Shown: in pieces, positions 26,391 through 34,360 of the stretch
Layout of the letters: each line of letters opens with the position of its first letter
Numbering within the stretch: the stretch's first letter is position 1
Source of the DNA: Hymenobacter sp. BT559
Lineage (GTDB): Bacteria; Bacteroidota; Bacteroidia; Cytophagales; Hymenobacteraceae
Length of the DNA stretch: 64,000 nt
NCBI RefSeq assembly: GCF_017571525.1
Contig: NZ_JAGETY010000017.1
Span: forward strand, 1 to 64,000
Reading direction: 5' to 3'
The notes under the pieces: model-generated
The model's database searches: none
Seen by the model: only the letters and a program-made list of their open reading frames with translations
What the model was told of the DNA's origin: nothing
Made by a program: the position numbers and the translations under genes

Positions 26391-27077
26391 TTAGAATTTG
26401 CGCCCCCGGCGTTTGCTGGCAGGCGCTGGGGCTGGCGTGAACACCGGTGGCGCGGGAAGTGGCGGACCGTACTGCGTGCGCAGGTAGTCTTTAATGCCAT
26501 AGTCCCGCAACTCCATCATCATTCCATAGGTGAGCTTGCCCTCAAAGAGTGCCTGGTCCTGCAGGTAGGCCAGGTGCTGGTTGTAGATGCCGGATTTGAG
26601 ATGCACCGTGATGCATACCTTCTCCTCCTCGTACTCGTGTTCAATACTATCCACGTAATAGCGTCCGCTACCGGTGACGCCGGCCAGAAACGGCAGGTAG
26701 ATGGTGTCGCCCACGCGCGGCGTAACGGCCAACCGGCACTGAAAAGTCCGGTAGTCGCGGAAGCCGGGCGCGCAAAACAAGTGCACTACCTGCGTGAACT
26801 GCAGCACGTCGGGATTCTCCTCGATGGCCGTCAGGAAGTCCCAGTAGAGCGTATCCGGCAGCTTGCGCAGCTTCCCGGCAGTGAGGCCCAGCTTTTCCTG
26901 CAGCACTTTGCTGGCGGGAAACGGCCAACTCATGGTCTGGAGTTCGTCGATGAGCGCGTCATATTCCTTGCCCTGCCCCCGAAGCCTGGCCAGCCCCGGG
27001 CGGGCTGAAGTAAGGTCCGAGAGCATATCGCGGACCCGTAGCGGGTCCTTGGGACGTTCCTGATAGCGTTTGCCCAT
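26391..27077 (-). CDS. Unknown protein following UmuC
   Basis: A 228-aa protein that I do not recognise. The ATG at 27077 (MGKRYQERPKDPLRVRDML) is preferred over a frame extended to 27107. The first half is helical and charged. The middle is beta-rich (YRTFQCRLAVTPRVGDTIYL, YVDSIEHEYEEEKVCITVHL), and a Pro/Ala-rich tail ends in SKRRGRKF, suggesting contact with nucleic acid. It is 80 bp downstream of umuC on the same strand and may be co-transcribed, but a mobile-element backbone function is equally possible. Confidence 0.6.
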   Translation of the reverse strand: MGKRYQERPKDPLRVRDMLSDLTSARPGLARLRGQGKEYDALIDELQTMSWPFPASKVLQEKLGLTAGKLRKLPDTLYWDFLTAIEENPDVLQFTQVVHLFCAPGFRDYRTFQCRLAVTPRVGDTIYLPFLAGVTGSGRYYVDSIEHEYEEEKVCITVHLKSGIYNQHLAYLQDQALFEGKLTYGMMMELRDYGIKDYLRTQYGPPLPAPPVFTPAPAPASKRRGRKF

Positions 27078-27157
27078 AGCAGTGGTGGATGAAAGACTGG
27101 TTTTCACACCTAAAATAGCCGTTGGTGCCTGCTGTGCAGTTCAGAAAAAGACAGCGC

Positions 27158-28456
27158 CTACCCTACCAGGAGCAAATCTTCCAGCCGGGTGGTGTACTGC
27201 GGCGTGCGCCACTGTGCCTGACCTTCCCAGGGTGCGCGCACTTGGCCCGGTGGCAGCACCAGCGAGGCTAGCTTCACGGTGCCCTTGCCAAAGCGGCGAT
27301 TCAGCGCATCGAGCTCGGCCATGAGCTTGGCCCGCTTTTCGGAAACCGGCTTGGCTTCAAACAGCGTAAGCTGGGTTTGCCCCTCCGGCTCCAAGCCATC
27401 GAGTATGACGCCCGCTTTGGTGTAGTGGTTGCCTGGCTGCCAGAGGCGTTTGAGCGCCGCCCGGGCAAACCGCACCAGCTCCATGGTGTCGTTGGTGGCC
27501 ACCGGCAGCGTCAGCACGGCGGAGACAGAGTAGGGTGGTGCTTCCAGCCCGTAGCGGCTTTTGCTCAGAAAAACGGTGAGCAGATGAGCCGCGTCGCCCT
27601 GCCGGCGCAGCTTCTCGGCGGCCCGCGAGGCAAACGCGCTGACGGCGCCCGTCACATCCGGAAAGTCCGTCAGGGGCTGCCCGAAGGTGCGCGAGCAGCA
27701 CAGGCTGCGCCGGGCGAGCGTGCCGTCTTCGCTCGGGGCCAGGCCCTGGCAGGGGAAGCCCTGCAGCTCCCGCACCAGGCGGGCGCCCACTACCCCGCCC
27801 AGGTGCTTGCGGGCGAAAGCCGCAGAGCAGCCCGCCAGCCCGGCCGCGGTGGTGATGCCGGCGGCGTAAAGCTTCTGGGCGTACTGCCGGCCGATGCCCC
27901 ACACGTCTTCCACCGCCACCTGCTCCAGGGCCCAGCGCCGGCGCTCGGCCGTGTCGAGGTAGCACACCCCACCCATAGCAGGACTTTTCTTGGCCAGCCG
28001 ATTGGCCAGCTTGGCCAGCGTTTTGGTGGGCGCAATGCCCACGCAGGTAGGAATGCCGGTGCGGGCCAGCACGTTGGCGCGCACGCTGCGGGCAAAGGTG
28101 TCGAGGCTGTCCACCACGAAAGGCTCCAGGCCGTGCAGGTCGAGAAAAGCCTCGTCGATGGAGTACACTTCCACCGCTGGCGCCACCTGGCTCAAGTACC
28201 ACATCACCCGGCGCGACATGTCGCCATACAGCGCGTAGTTGCTGGAGAATACGGCCACGTTGTGCTGCTCCAGTAGGGGCTTGACCTGAAAGTACGGGTC
28301 GCCCATCTGTAGGCCCAGGGCCTTGGCTTCGGCCGAGCGGGATATCAAACACCCGTCATTATTGCTCAAAATAACTACGGGCCGGCCGTCGAGTCGAGGC
28401 TGAAAAACCCGCTCGCAGGATACGTAGAAATTGTTGGCGTCGACTAAGGCATACAT
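27158..28456 (-). CDS. umuC: Y-family translesion DNA polymerase UmuC
   Basis: A 432-aa lesion-bypass polymerase subunit. It starts MYALVDANNFYVSCERVF, with the first catalytic Asp at residue 6. VYSIDEAFLDL carries the second acidic pair, followed by the helix-hairpin-helix region (VEDVWGIGRQYAQKL) and the little-finger domain (SRTFGQPLTDF). The C-terminal part (LTLFEAKPVSEKRAKLMAELD) is typical of UmuC. A longer frame to 28639 is rejected because it runs through umuD. The start is 2 bp after the umuD stop, so translation is coupled. Confidence 0.95.
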   Translation of the reverse strand: MYALVDANNFYVSCERVFQPRLDGRPVVILSNNDGCLISRSAEAKALGLQMGDPYFQVKPLLEQHNVAVFSSNYALYGDMSRRVMWYLSQVAPAVEVYSIDEAFLDLHGLEPFVVDSLDTFARSVRANVLARTGIPTCVGIAPTKTLAKLANRLAKKSPAMGGVCYLDTAERRRWALEQVAVEDVWGIGRQYAQKLYAAGITTAAGLAGCSAAFARKHLGGVVGARLVRELQGFPCQGLAPSEDGTLARRSLCCSRTFGQPLTDFPDVTGAVSAFASRAAEKLRRQGDAAHLLTVFLSKSRYGLEAPPYSVSAVLTLPVATNDTMELVRFARAALKRLWQPGNHYTKAGVILDGLEPEGQTQLTLFEAKPVSEKRAKLMAELDALNRRFGKGTVKLASLVLPPGQVRAPWEGQAQWRTPQYTTRLEDLLLVG

Positions 28457-28458
28457 GG

Positions 28459-28926
28459 CTAGTCGCGGGTGCGCAGCAGCGTCGCCAGTTTGCCGGGAAT
28501 CAGCTCGTGCAGCACGTGGGTGACCACTCCCCAAATCTTCACGTCGCCGGCGTCGTGGATTTCCCAGGGCTGGTAGGCGGGATTCTCCGGCTTGAGCCAC
28601 CAGGTGCCGTGCTCGCAGACCAGGCGCTTGACCGTGCACTCACCCTCGACCACGGCCACGACGATGTGGTTATGGTCAGCCTCCATCTGCTTGTCCACGG
28701 CCAGCAGGTCGCCCTCGTGAATCTCGGCATTTTTCATGCTCTCCCCGCTCACCCGCACCAGGTAGGTCGCGTCGGGATGCCGCAGCAGCAGGCGGTTGAG
28801 GTCGAAGAGTTCATCGGTGTAATCCGAGGCCGGCGATGGGAAGCCGGCGGATACCGAGCAGCTGAAGAGCGGGAGTAAAAAAGGCGTCTGGGAGTCCTGG
28901 ACGGGGATTAATTCGACGTTACGCAT
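28459..28926 (-). CDS. umuD: UmuD-like S24 self-cleaving protease
   Basis: A 155-aa LexA/UmuD-type protein. The Ala-Gly autocleavage site is at residues 27-28 (SAGFPSPASDY). The catalytic Ser63 lies in VSGESM and Lys100 in ECTVKRL. Like UmuD it lacks an N-terminal DNA-binding domain. After damage-induced self-cleavage, the processed dimer with UmuC forms polymerase V in the model system. It heads the umuDC operon, and a pair of repeats upstream is a candidate damage-responsive operator. Element-borne umuDC raises mutation and survival after DNA damage. Confidence 0.93.
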   Translation of the reverse strand: MRNVELIPVQDSQTPFLLPLFSCSVSAGFPSPASDYTDELFDLNRLLLRHPDATYLVRVSGESMKNAEIHEGDLLAVDKQMEADHNHIVVAVVEGECTVKRLVCEHGTWWLKPENPAYQPWEIHDAGDVKIWGVVTHVLHELIPGKLATLLRTRD

Positions 28927-28969
28927 GGGTAGTACAGAGTGGGCAGGTCCACAATAATACGTGCTACTA

Positions 28970-29003
28970 CTAAAATTAGTAGCAAAAAAACTAAAATTAA
29001 TAG
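28970..29003. promoter_or_regulatory. Tandem repeats upstream of umuDC
   Basis: CTAAAATTAGTAG (28970-28982) and CTAAAATTAATAG (28991-29003) differ at one position and are spaced 21 bp, two helical turns. The first copy is part of a 16-bp inverted repeat, CTACTAA-AA-TTAGTAG (28967-28982). They lie 40-80 bp upstream of the umuD ATG and are the best candidate for the operator of the SOS-like repressor. No E. coli-type LexA box is present. Confidence 0.55.
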
Positions 29004-29180
29004 TTAATGAGGAAGCTGCAACGGGCCTGAGGGGCTGGTCATGCCCGTCGCTAACCCGCCAGTCCCCGCGCTTTAAAAGGAGCTTTTCAACTCCTCAGCC
29101 CGAATGCTAACCAGTTAACAGGCGTGCTTATGTCGAGCCAATCAGCAAAGGGGCAGTGGGGAAAGAAGGCTGAATAAAAA

Positions 29181-29212
29181 GAGCAAAAAGATATAAAAAA
29201 TAGAGCAAAAAG
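29181..29212. repeat. Short direct repeat upstream of ardC
   Basis: GAGCAAAAAG occurs at 29181-29190 and 29203-29212, 22 bp apart, within an A-rich 60-bp tract. This 275-bp divergent gap between umuD and ardC otherwise shows a small AGGAG...CTCCT hairpin near 29080. The repeat may be an operator. Two copies are too few to call iterons. Confidence 0.3.
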
Positions 29213-29278
29213 TAAACTACGGGACTGTTATTCTCGTTTAACAGGTATAGCAAACGCCCACACAAACAGCGCTTTATT

Positions 29279-30289
29279 ATGAAAAAGACCCGCAAGCCCG
29301 CCACCCGCCAAGCCGCCGCTGCTTCCACGCCCCGCCCCGATGTGTACCAGCTGGTAACCGACCGAATTGTGACCGCCCTGGAAGGCGGCGTGATTCCGTG
29401 GCGCAAGCCGTGGAGCGCGGTATATGGCTTGCCCCGCAACTATGCGACTGGTGCTGCTTACTCAGGCATCAACGCCTTCCTGCTGCACTTCAGCGGGGCA
29501 CTGCCTTTTTTCCTGACCTTCAAGCAGGCGCTGGCCCTGGGCGGCAACGTGCGCAAGGGCGCCAAGGGCCACCCAGTAGTATACTACAATGTGTCGGTGC
29601 GCGAGAACGAGCAAACCGGCAAGGAGGAAAAGCTGCCCTTCCTGAAGTATTATACCGTGTTTTCGGTGGAGGATATTGAAGGCATCCAGTTCAACCTGCC
29701 CGCCGTAGAGCGCCACGCGCACACGCCCATCGAGGCAGCCGAAGCCATTGTACGCAACTGGGAAGGACGCCCCGCCATTGCGCACCTGCACCAGCGCGCC
29801 TATTATTCCCCGGCGCTGGACCTGGTCAACATGCCTGAGCGGGAAACCTTCACCACGGGCGAAGGCTACTACGCAACCCTGTTTCACGAGCTGACCCACA
29901 GCACCGGCCACGCCTCCCGGCTCGACCGCCCGGACCTGACCGCGGGCGAAGGCAAGCTTTCGGCCAGCTACGCCCGCGAAGAGCTGACGGCGGAGATGGG
30001 CGCCTCGTTTCTGTGCGCCGCGGCCGGCCTTGACACTGAGCATACCGAAGAAAATGCCGTGGCCTACCTCCAGACGTGGCTGGAGCGGCTCAAAAACGAT
30101 AAGAAGCTGGTATTGCAGGCCGCCAGCAAGGCCCAGCGCGCCGCCAAGCTGATTCTGGGGGTAGCCGAGGAAGGCGAGCCGGCGGTGCCGGTCCCCGCTC
30201 CCACCCCCGTGCTGGAACTGGTACCCGAGTTGGATGAGGTCGGCCGGCAGTATGCCGCCGCGGAGCTCAGCTGGCTGGCCGCGGCCTGA
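29279..30289 (+). CDS. ArdC-like antirestriction / ssDNA-binding metalloprotease-fold protein
   Basis: A 336-aa protein of the ArdC group. The N-terminal ArdC single-strand-binding region (about 20-140) has VYQLVTDRIVTALEGGVIPW and NYATGAAYSGINAFLL. The C-terminal zincin-like domain has the zinc motif FHELTHSTGH (about 205) and the downstream EELTAEMGASFL. The last 50 residues are Ala/Pro-rich. ArdC proteins travel on conjugative elements and protect incoming single-stranded DNA from host restriction, which fits the neighbouring transfer genes. Whether the protease site is active is unknown. Confidence 0.88.
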   Translation: MKKTRKPATRQAAAASTPRPDVYQLVTDRIVTALEGGVIPWRKPWSAVYGLPRNYATGAAYSGINAFLLHFSGALPFFLTFKQALALGGNVRKGAKGHPVVYYNVSVRENEQTGKEEKLPFLKYYTVFSVEDIEGIQFNLPAVERHAHTPIEAAEAIVRNWEGRPAIAHLHQRAYYSPALDLVNMPERETFTTGEGYYATLFHELTHSTGHASRLDRPDLTAGEGKLSASYAREELTAEMGASFLCAAAGLDTEHTEENAVAYLQTWLERLKNDKKLVLQAASKAQRAAKLILGVAEEGEPAVPVPAPTPVLELVPELDEVGRQYAAAELSWLAAA

Positions 30290-30364
30290 TGGTGGAAGCG
30301 GGCCGCAGGTTTCCACCGCGGCCCGCTTGCCCGCCTTTTCCATTTCTCACCCCACCGCCCCAGT

Positions 30365-30655
30365 ATGAATGCCGCCGAAGCCCCCGTTTTTGGGGATGCC
30401 GATTGGAATCAGTACCGCGCCCGCGTCGCCGCGGCCCTCACCGACGTGGAAGCCGACATGCAGCAGCGCGGCTACGGGTTGAGCAGGGAAGGCCTCACGC
30501 TGGAAGTGGCCGGGCGCCTGTCGCTGGGCGTGGCCACGCGGGAGGACTTTCAGGTGCTCGAGGCCCTGGTGAAGGCGCTGCGACCCCTTGCCCGCGAAGC
30601 CGTGCGCGCCACCCGCGAAGACCACGGCGGGCAGTTCGCGCTGCTGTTGCTCTGA
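30365..30655 (+). CDS. Hypothetical 96-aa protein downstream of ardC
   Basis: A small acidic-to-neutral helical protein (WNQYRARVAAALTDVEADMQ, LVKALRPLAREAVRAT) 75 bp after ardC on the same strand. No known domain is recognised. Codon use resembles its neighbours and it has a clear ATG. Probably part of the ardC transcript and the mobile-element backbone. Confidence 0.5.
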   Translation: MNAAEAPVFGDADWNQYRARVAAALTDVEADMQQRGYGLSREGLTLEVAGRLSLGVATREDFQVLEALVKALRPLAREAVRATREDHGGQFALLLL

Positions 30656-30683
30656 ATCCTGTTGCCCCTCTTATCCCCCAGCT

Positions 30684-30788
30684 ATGAATCAGCATTCACA
30701 AGCAGGCCCGCCACTGGAGCTGTTCCCGCCTCAGCAGGCCTGTTTGGCCCTTAGGCAACAACCCGCCACCGCGGCAGAAAAACACTGA
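30684..30788 (+). CDS. Possible 34-aa small protein
   Basis: A short frame starting MNQHSQAGPPLELFPPQQ and ending AEKH, 28 bp after the preceding gene and in the same direction. It is Pro/Gln-rich with no domain. It may be a real small protein in the ardC operon or chance; only position supports it. Confidence 0.25.
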   Translation: MNQHSQAGPPLELFPPQQACLALRQQPATAAEKH

Positions 30789-30913
30789 CTTGAAGCCTAC
30801 GCCGGTAGGTACTGGCCCACACCCACACGGCCGATTTGCGCGGGCTGGCGGGGGTAGGGAAGAACCTACTTACATTAGGGCCTTTATTCTGTGCCTTTTT
30901 TGCCTTTTTTGTG

Positions 30914-31207
30914 ATGCCGAAAGCGCCCGCTCCGACCGTTGCCTTCACCGAGCCCTTGACCAGCCCGCCCCGGGTGCACCACCCGGCCACGCTGGCGGAG
31001 TTGCTGGAAGTCGCCGGCACCCGCAAGCGCCTCGTGGAGGCCTGGGGCGTGTCGGCCCGCACCTACGACACGCGCAAGCGCAGCCCGGGCACCTGCACCA
31101 TCGGCGAGTTGCAGCAGTTGGCGCGGGTGCTGCACGTGTCGGAGGAGGAGCTGTTTGCCGTTGTGCGGGCCGAGGCTAGCCATTCAGAAAGTACTTCCCC
31201 GGCGTAA
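30914..31207 (+). CDS. Small XRE-like DNA-binding protein
   Basis: A 97-aa protein from the ATG at 30914 (MPKAPAPTVAF). A longer frame to 30836 adds an unlikely hydrophobic stretch. The core reads TLAELLEVAGTRKRLVEAWGVSARTYDTRKRSPGTCTIGELQQLARVLHVSEEELFAVV when taken in parts, which is the helix-turn-helix order of Cro/C1 regulators. It may regulate the ardC group or hipBA. The fold is inferred from pattern only. Confidence 0.6.
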   Translation: MPKAPAPTVAFTEPLTSPPRVHHPATLAELLEVAGTRKRLVEAWGVSARTYDTRKRSPGTCTIGELQQLARVLHVSEEELFAVVRAEASHSESTSPA

Positions 31208-31362
31208 CGCAGGTCACATATTCATACTGGCGGTGCATTCGAAGGTGCGCCGCGCTACTCGTGCTGGGCCTGGCCGGCGCTTGAGCGAAGAAGTCCGGCT
31301 TTAGTGGCCACTTCCGGCTGCTTGCGCGGCCCCGACTGGAAGCAGGGCTTGCCAGCCAGGGG

Positions 31363-32640
31363 TTACCGCGCGGCCTCAAAGGCCCCGGCCAGCATTTCCT
31401 GCTCGGTCCGCGACAGCTTATAGCGGCTGGCTACCTCCGGCCACTGCCGCACGGCGGCGACCACCTGCGTGAGCACGGCCTCGGCCTGCGCGGCCGACAG
31501 GCGAAAGTAAGGCGCTACCTGCCGGGCCAGGTTGAGGTCCAGGGCATTATCGGTTTGGGAGATGTTGAGCTTAAGGCCCTGCCCGTAGCGGATAGGATTC
31601 AGGTCAAACGCGGGCGAGAGGCGCCAGCCCTGGGGCGTGAGCAGAAAGCCGTGGTTGCGCAGGTGGTCGTCGGTGTTGGAGATGCAGATATTGAACACGA
31701 TGCGCCGCCAGAGCTCCGTCAGGTCCCCGGCCACGTGGGTGCCCTGCTGCACGAGCAGGCCCACTAGGTCCAGGTAGCTAGCGCCGTCCTGGTGGTCGGT
31801 GCCATCCTGGTAGCCCAGCAGGGTCATGGCCGAGGCAAAGTGCCGCCGCTCGCCGGTGGCCGTGCGGTCAAAGCGCTGGGAGAGGTAGGTGTGGTGGCGG
31901 CTGTTGAAGCGCTGGGCGCGGCCGCCGGCCACCTGCAGGCCAGCGGCCTGCGCCAACTCGTTCACCACCGCTTCCCAGGCGCCCACGTCGTGCTCGTCCT
32001 GGCCGCTGGGAAACTTGGCAATCCAGAGCTGGCCGTGCTCGTCCACCACGCTGGCCTTAGGCCGCGCCCCGCCCAGCGAGGAGCCGGGCGCGACCAGCAT
32101 AAACAGCCACTTGAAATAGTCCGGGTCCTGGGGCGCATCCACCCGCTCCAGCTGCAGGCTGGCGTGTTCCAGCTCCCGCAGCGACGTCCACGGCGGGGCC
32201 GCCATGGCCCGGTTGTCGTTGAGGAAGGGGCCCTGCGGGTCGGTTTTAAAGCGCAAACCGCCCATGCGGTGGCCGTCAAAGACACCTAGCAGGTAATCCG
32301 ATTCGAGCAGCGGCCGCTCGCGGCGCGCTTCCTGCCGGGCCAGGGCCGCCTCGCGCCGGCGCATGAGCAGCCGCCCCCAGCGGTCGGGCGAGGAGTCCAG
32401 GAACAGGCCGAAGTTGGACTGGTCTTCGGGCAGGTATTGAGGTCCGGTAAACAGCTGCAGCGCTGGGTCCAGCGTCTGGGCCTGCGGCAGGGCCAGCCAC
32501 TGCGCCTCGTAGGTGAAGGAAAACACTTCCTTGCCCCGCACCGGCACGGCCGAGAGGGTACCCATTAGCAGTGGTCCGGCGGGCAGCCCCTGCCAGTCGG
32601 CGTACACGTACAGCTGGCGGCGTTCAACGGTCTTGGCCAT
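31363..32640 (-). CDS. hipA: HipA-family serine/threonine kinase toxin
   Basis: A 425-aa HipA-like kinase. The N-terminal subdomain has YADWQGLPAGPLLMG. The glycine loop is GSSLGGARPKASV (about 185), and the catalytic segment NTDDHLRNHGFLL is followed by the metal-binding AFDLNPIRYG. Length is typical. In E. coli, HipA phosphorylates glutamyl-tRNA synthetase and causes growth arrest. The antitoxin gene lies 4 bp upstream, so the pair is a normal type II operon. It probably acts here as an addiction or stress module of the mobile element. Confidence 0.93.
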   Translation of the reverse strand: MAKTVERRQLYVYADWQGLPAGPLLMGTLSAVPVRGKEVFSFTYEAQWLALPQAQTLDPALQLFTGPQYLPEDQSNFGLFLDSSPDRWGRLLMRRREAALARQEARRERPLLESDYLLGVFDGHRMGGLRFKTDPQGPFLNDNRAMAAPPWTSLRELEHASLQLERVDAPQDPDYFKWLFMLVAPGSSLGGARPKASVVDEHGQLWIAKFPSGQDEHDVGAWEAVVNELAQAAGLQVAGGRAQRFNSRHHTYLSQRFDRTATGERRHFASAMTLLGYQDGTDHQDGASYLDLVGLLVQQGTHVAGDLTELWRRIVFNICISNTDDHLRNHGFLLTPQGWRLSPAFDLNPIRYGQGLKLNISQTDNALDLNLARQVAPYFRLSAAQAEAVLTQVVAAVRQWPEVASRYKLSRTEQEMLAGAFEAAR

Positions 32641-32644
32641 GGGA

Positions 32645-32968
32645 CTACCCGGCAGCCGATTGTTTGGGCGCCCGGGCGCTGACCGTCAGCGCGGCGTCCT
32701 GCAGCTTCCGGCCCAGGGTATCGTCGGCCGCCAGCTCCAGTATGGTCTTTTCCAGGCCCAGCACGAACAGTACCTGCAGGTACCCGCCCATGCTCACCGT
32801 GGCACTCCCCTGCTCAATGGCGTGCAGGGTGTTGCGGCTGATGGCGGCGCGCTCCGCCACGCGCGCCGCGCTGAGCTTGCGGCGCAGGCGGGCCAGGCGG
32901 ATATTCTCGCCGGTTTGCGTCAGCAGCAGCTGCAGGCGGGGAAGTAGGACGACGGGGTCTTTCGGCAT
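32645..32968 (-). CDS. hipB: HipB-like XRE antitoxin
   Basis: A 107-aa protein from the ATG at 32968 (MPKDPVVLLPRLQ). The helix-turn-helix is IRLARLRRKLSAARVAERAAISRNTLHAIE when taken in two pieces, within residues 20-55. It should bind HipA and repress the operon. AT-rich DNA upstream (32969-33030) contains repeated GTATAAT steps on the minus strand that may be the operator. The C terminus (KLQDAALTVSARAPKQSAAG) is probably flexible. Confidence 0.88.
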   Translation of the reverse strand: MPKDPVVLLPRLQLLLTQTGENIRLARLRRKLSAARVAERAAISRNTLHAIEQGSATVSMGGYLQVLFVLGLEKTILELAADDTLGRKLQDAALTVSARAPKQSAAG

Positions 32969-33156
32969 AATGCGCAATATAAAGAGCAATTATACGGAAT
33001 TATGGTCAATTTATTGCACATTATACTTTCTGGCCATCAAGTGGCTCCCGGCTTGGAGATGCTGAGCCAAGCAGGTAAAGTTGGCCTTGGTTAAAAATTA
33101 AACTTAATAAATTAATTTTCAATTTGCAATTTGCAAACCTAAATCAACAGCTGCTC

Positions 33157-33681
33157 ATGCGCCATCACAACGGAATGCGGCCCCAGGATGTCGTCATCCT
33201 TTTTAAGATTATGCTGCTGGAAGATGCTATCTGGTTCAGTAAGGATTTGGCCCGCTCTTTATTTCTGAGCCCGACCGAAATATCCTTTGGGATAAAGCGG
33301 TGCCAGTACGCGCGTCTCCTGGATAGCACCGGGCACCTGGTAGCTCGCCGCACGTTCACCGAATTTGTCCTGTATGGCCTGCCGGTGGTGTTTCCTACCC
33401 AGCCGGGGGCCCAGGTCCGGGGCCTGCCCACGGCCCACAGCGCGCCTCCCTTGCACGCGCAGATTAGGGGAGAACAAGCCTACGTCTGGCCCGATGCGGA
33501 AGGCGACGAGTGGGGGGCGGCCATTACCCCGCTCTATCCCAAGGTGCCGCAGGCCGCCCGGGAAGATGCCCAGCTCTATGAGTTGCTGGCCCTTGCGGAT
33601 GCGGTGCGGGTAGGCCGCCCGCGCGAGCGGCGGCTGGCAGGGGAGTTGCTAAGCGAGCTTACCCGCCTGAAGCAGGTCTAA
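33157..33681 (+). CDS. Winged-helix regulator paired with a broken nucleotidyltransferase
   Basis: A 174-aa protein, starting at the ATG at 33157 (MRHHNGM) or 33175 (MRPQDVVIL). The N-terminal part (MRPQDVVILFKIMLLEDAIW, SKDLARSLFLSPTEISFGIK) is a winged-helix of MarR-like order. The C-terminal part has PLYPKVPQAAREDAQLYELLALADAVR. This two-part layout accompanies a nucleotidyltransferase in small two-gene loci. The partner directly downstream (33710-34095) is a pseudogene here, so the pair no longer works as such. AT-rich DNA with repeated CAATTTG lies upstream. Confidence 0.6.
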   Translation: MRHHNGMRPQDVVILFKIMLLEDAIWFSKDLARSLFLSPTEISFGIKRCQYARLLDSTGHLVARRTFTEFVLYGLPVVFPTQPGAQVRGLPTAHSAPPLHAQIRGEQAYVWPDAEGDEWGAAITPLYPKVPQAAREDAQLYELLALADAVRVGRPRERRLAGELLSELTRLKQV

Positions 33682-33709
33682 TCAGGTTAATCTGGCGGCC
33701 CTGCCAGCC

Positions 33710-34095
33710 GTGGCCCGCGCCCTGGGAACTCTGGTGAGCCGGGTGGTTTTCGTCGGCGGTAGTACGGCCGGCCTGACTACTACGGTTCCGAAAGCGCCCG
33801 AGTCCCGCTTTACGAATGACGTGGACTGCCTCATTGAAGTGGTACCCCGCATAGCCTACTATGCCCTGGAGGAAGAGTTGCGCGCGCTAGGCTTTGTCAA
33901 CGACCAGACGGCGAAATCATCTGCCGCTGGCGGGTGGGCGGCCTGGTGGTGGACGTAATGCCCCTAAATGAGGACAACATTCTGGGCTTCCCAAATCCGT
34001 GGTACCCGGAAGGCTTTGCGCGGGCCGTCCCCTATACTCTGCCCGATGAAACAGTTATCCGGATTATGCCCGCCGTGTACTTGGCCTTCTTATAG
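33710..34095 (+). pseudogene. Frameshifted, truncated nucleotidyltransferase
   Basis: The first frame reads VVFVGGSTAGLTTTVPKAPE then RFTNDVDCLIEVVPR, the GG and DxD motif region of an AbiEii-like nucleotidyltransferase. Near 33905-33910 the coding frame shifts by one base. The second frame continues GEIICRWRVGGLVVDVMPLN, FPNPWYPEGFARAVPYTLPD and IRIMPAVYLAFL, ending at a TAG at 34095. The family normally continues with a C-terminal helical part, which is missing. No ATG is present before the conserved region; GTG at 33710 is the first usable start. It overlaps the position expected for a partner of the upstream winged-helix gene. Confidence 0.8.
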
Positions 34096-34360
34096 CAGCG
34101 AGGGGATAAAATTACTGTAAGCAGTTTTGGGGTTTGCTGCCATAAGAGGGCCTTATACTTCGCACCTGCTATTGACTTGCTACTTAACCTGGTTCCGCCG
34201 GGCTTCCCTAACCACCGCTACCACGGGTAGTCACCGCTGACGCTTGGCCGAGCGGGCGGGTATCTGGCAAGGTAGCTACGTAACGGCCCCCATTTAGTAA
34301 TTTACGCCATAGGCTAATTGTTGCCCGCTCCTCCCGGCCCACCCAGCTGATTTTTCCACT

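Noticed and set aside
29161-29220. Plasmid iterons from the GAGCAAAAAG repeats
   Set aside because: Only two copies are present and no replication initiator gene was recognised nearby.
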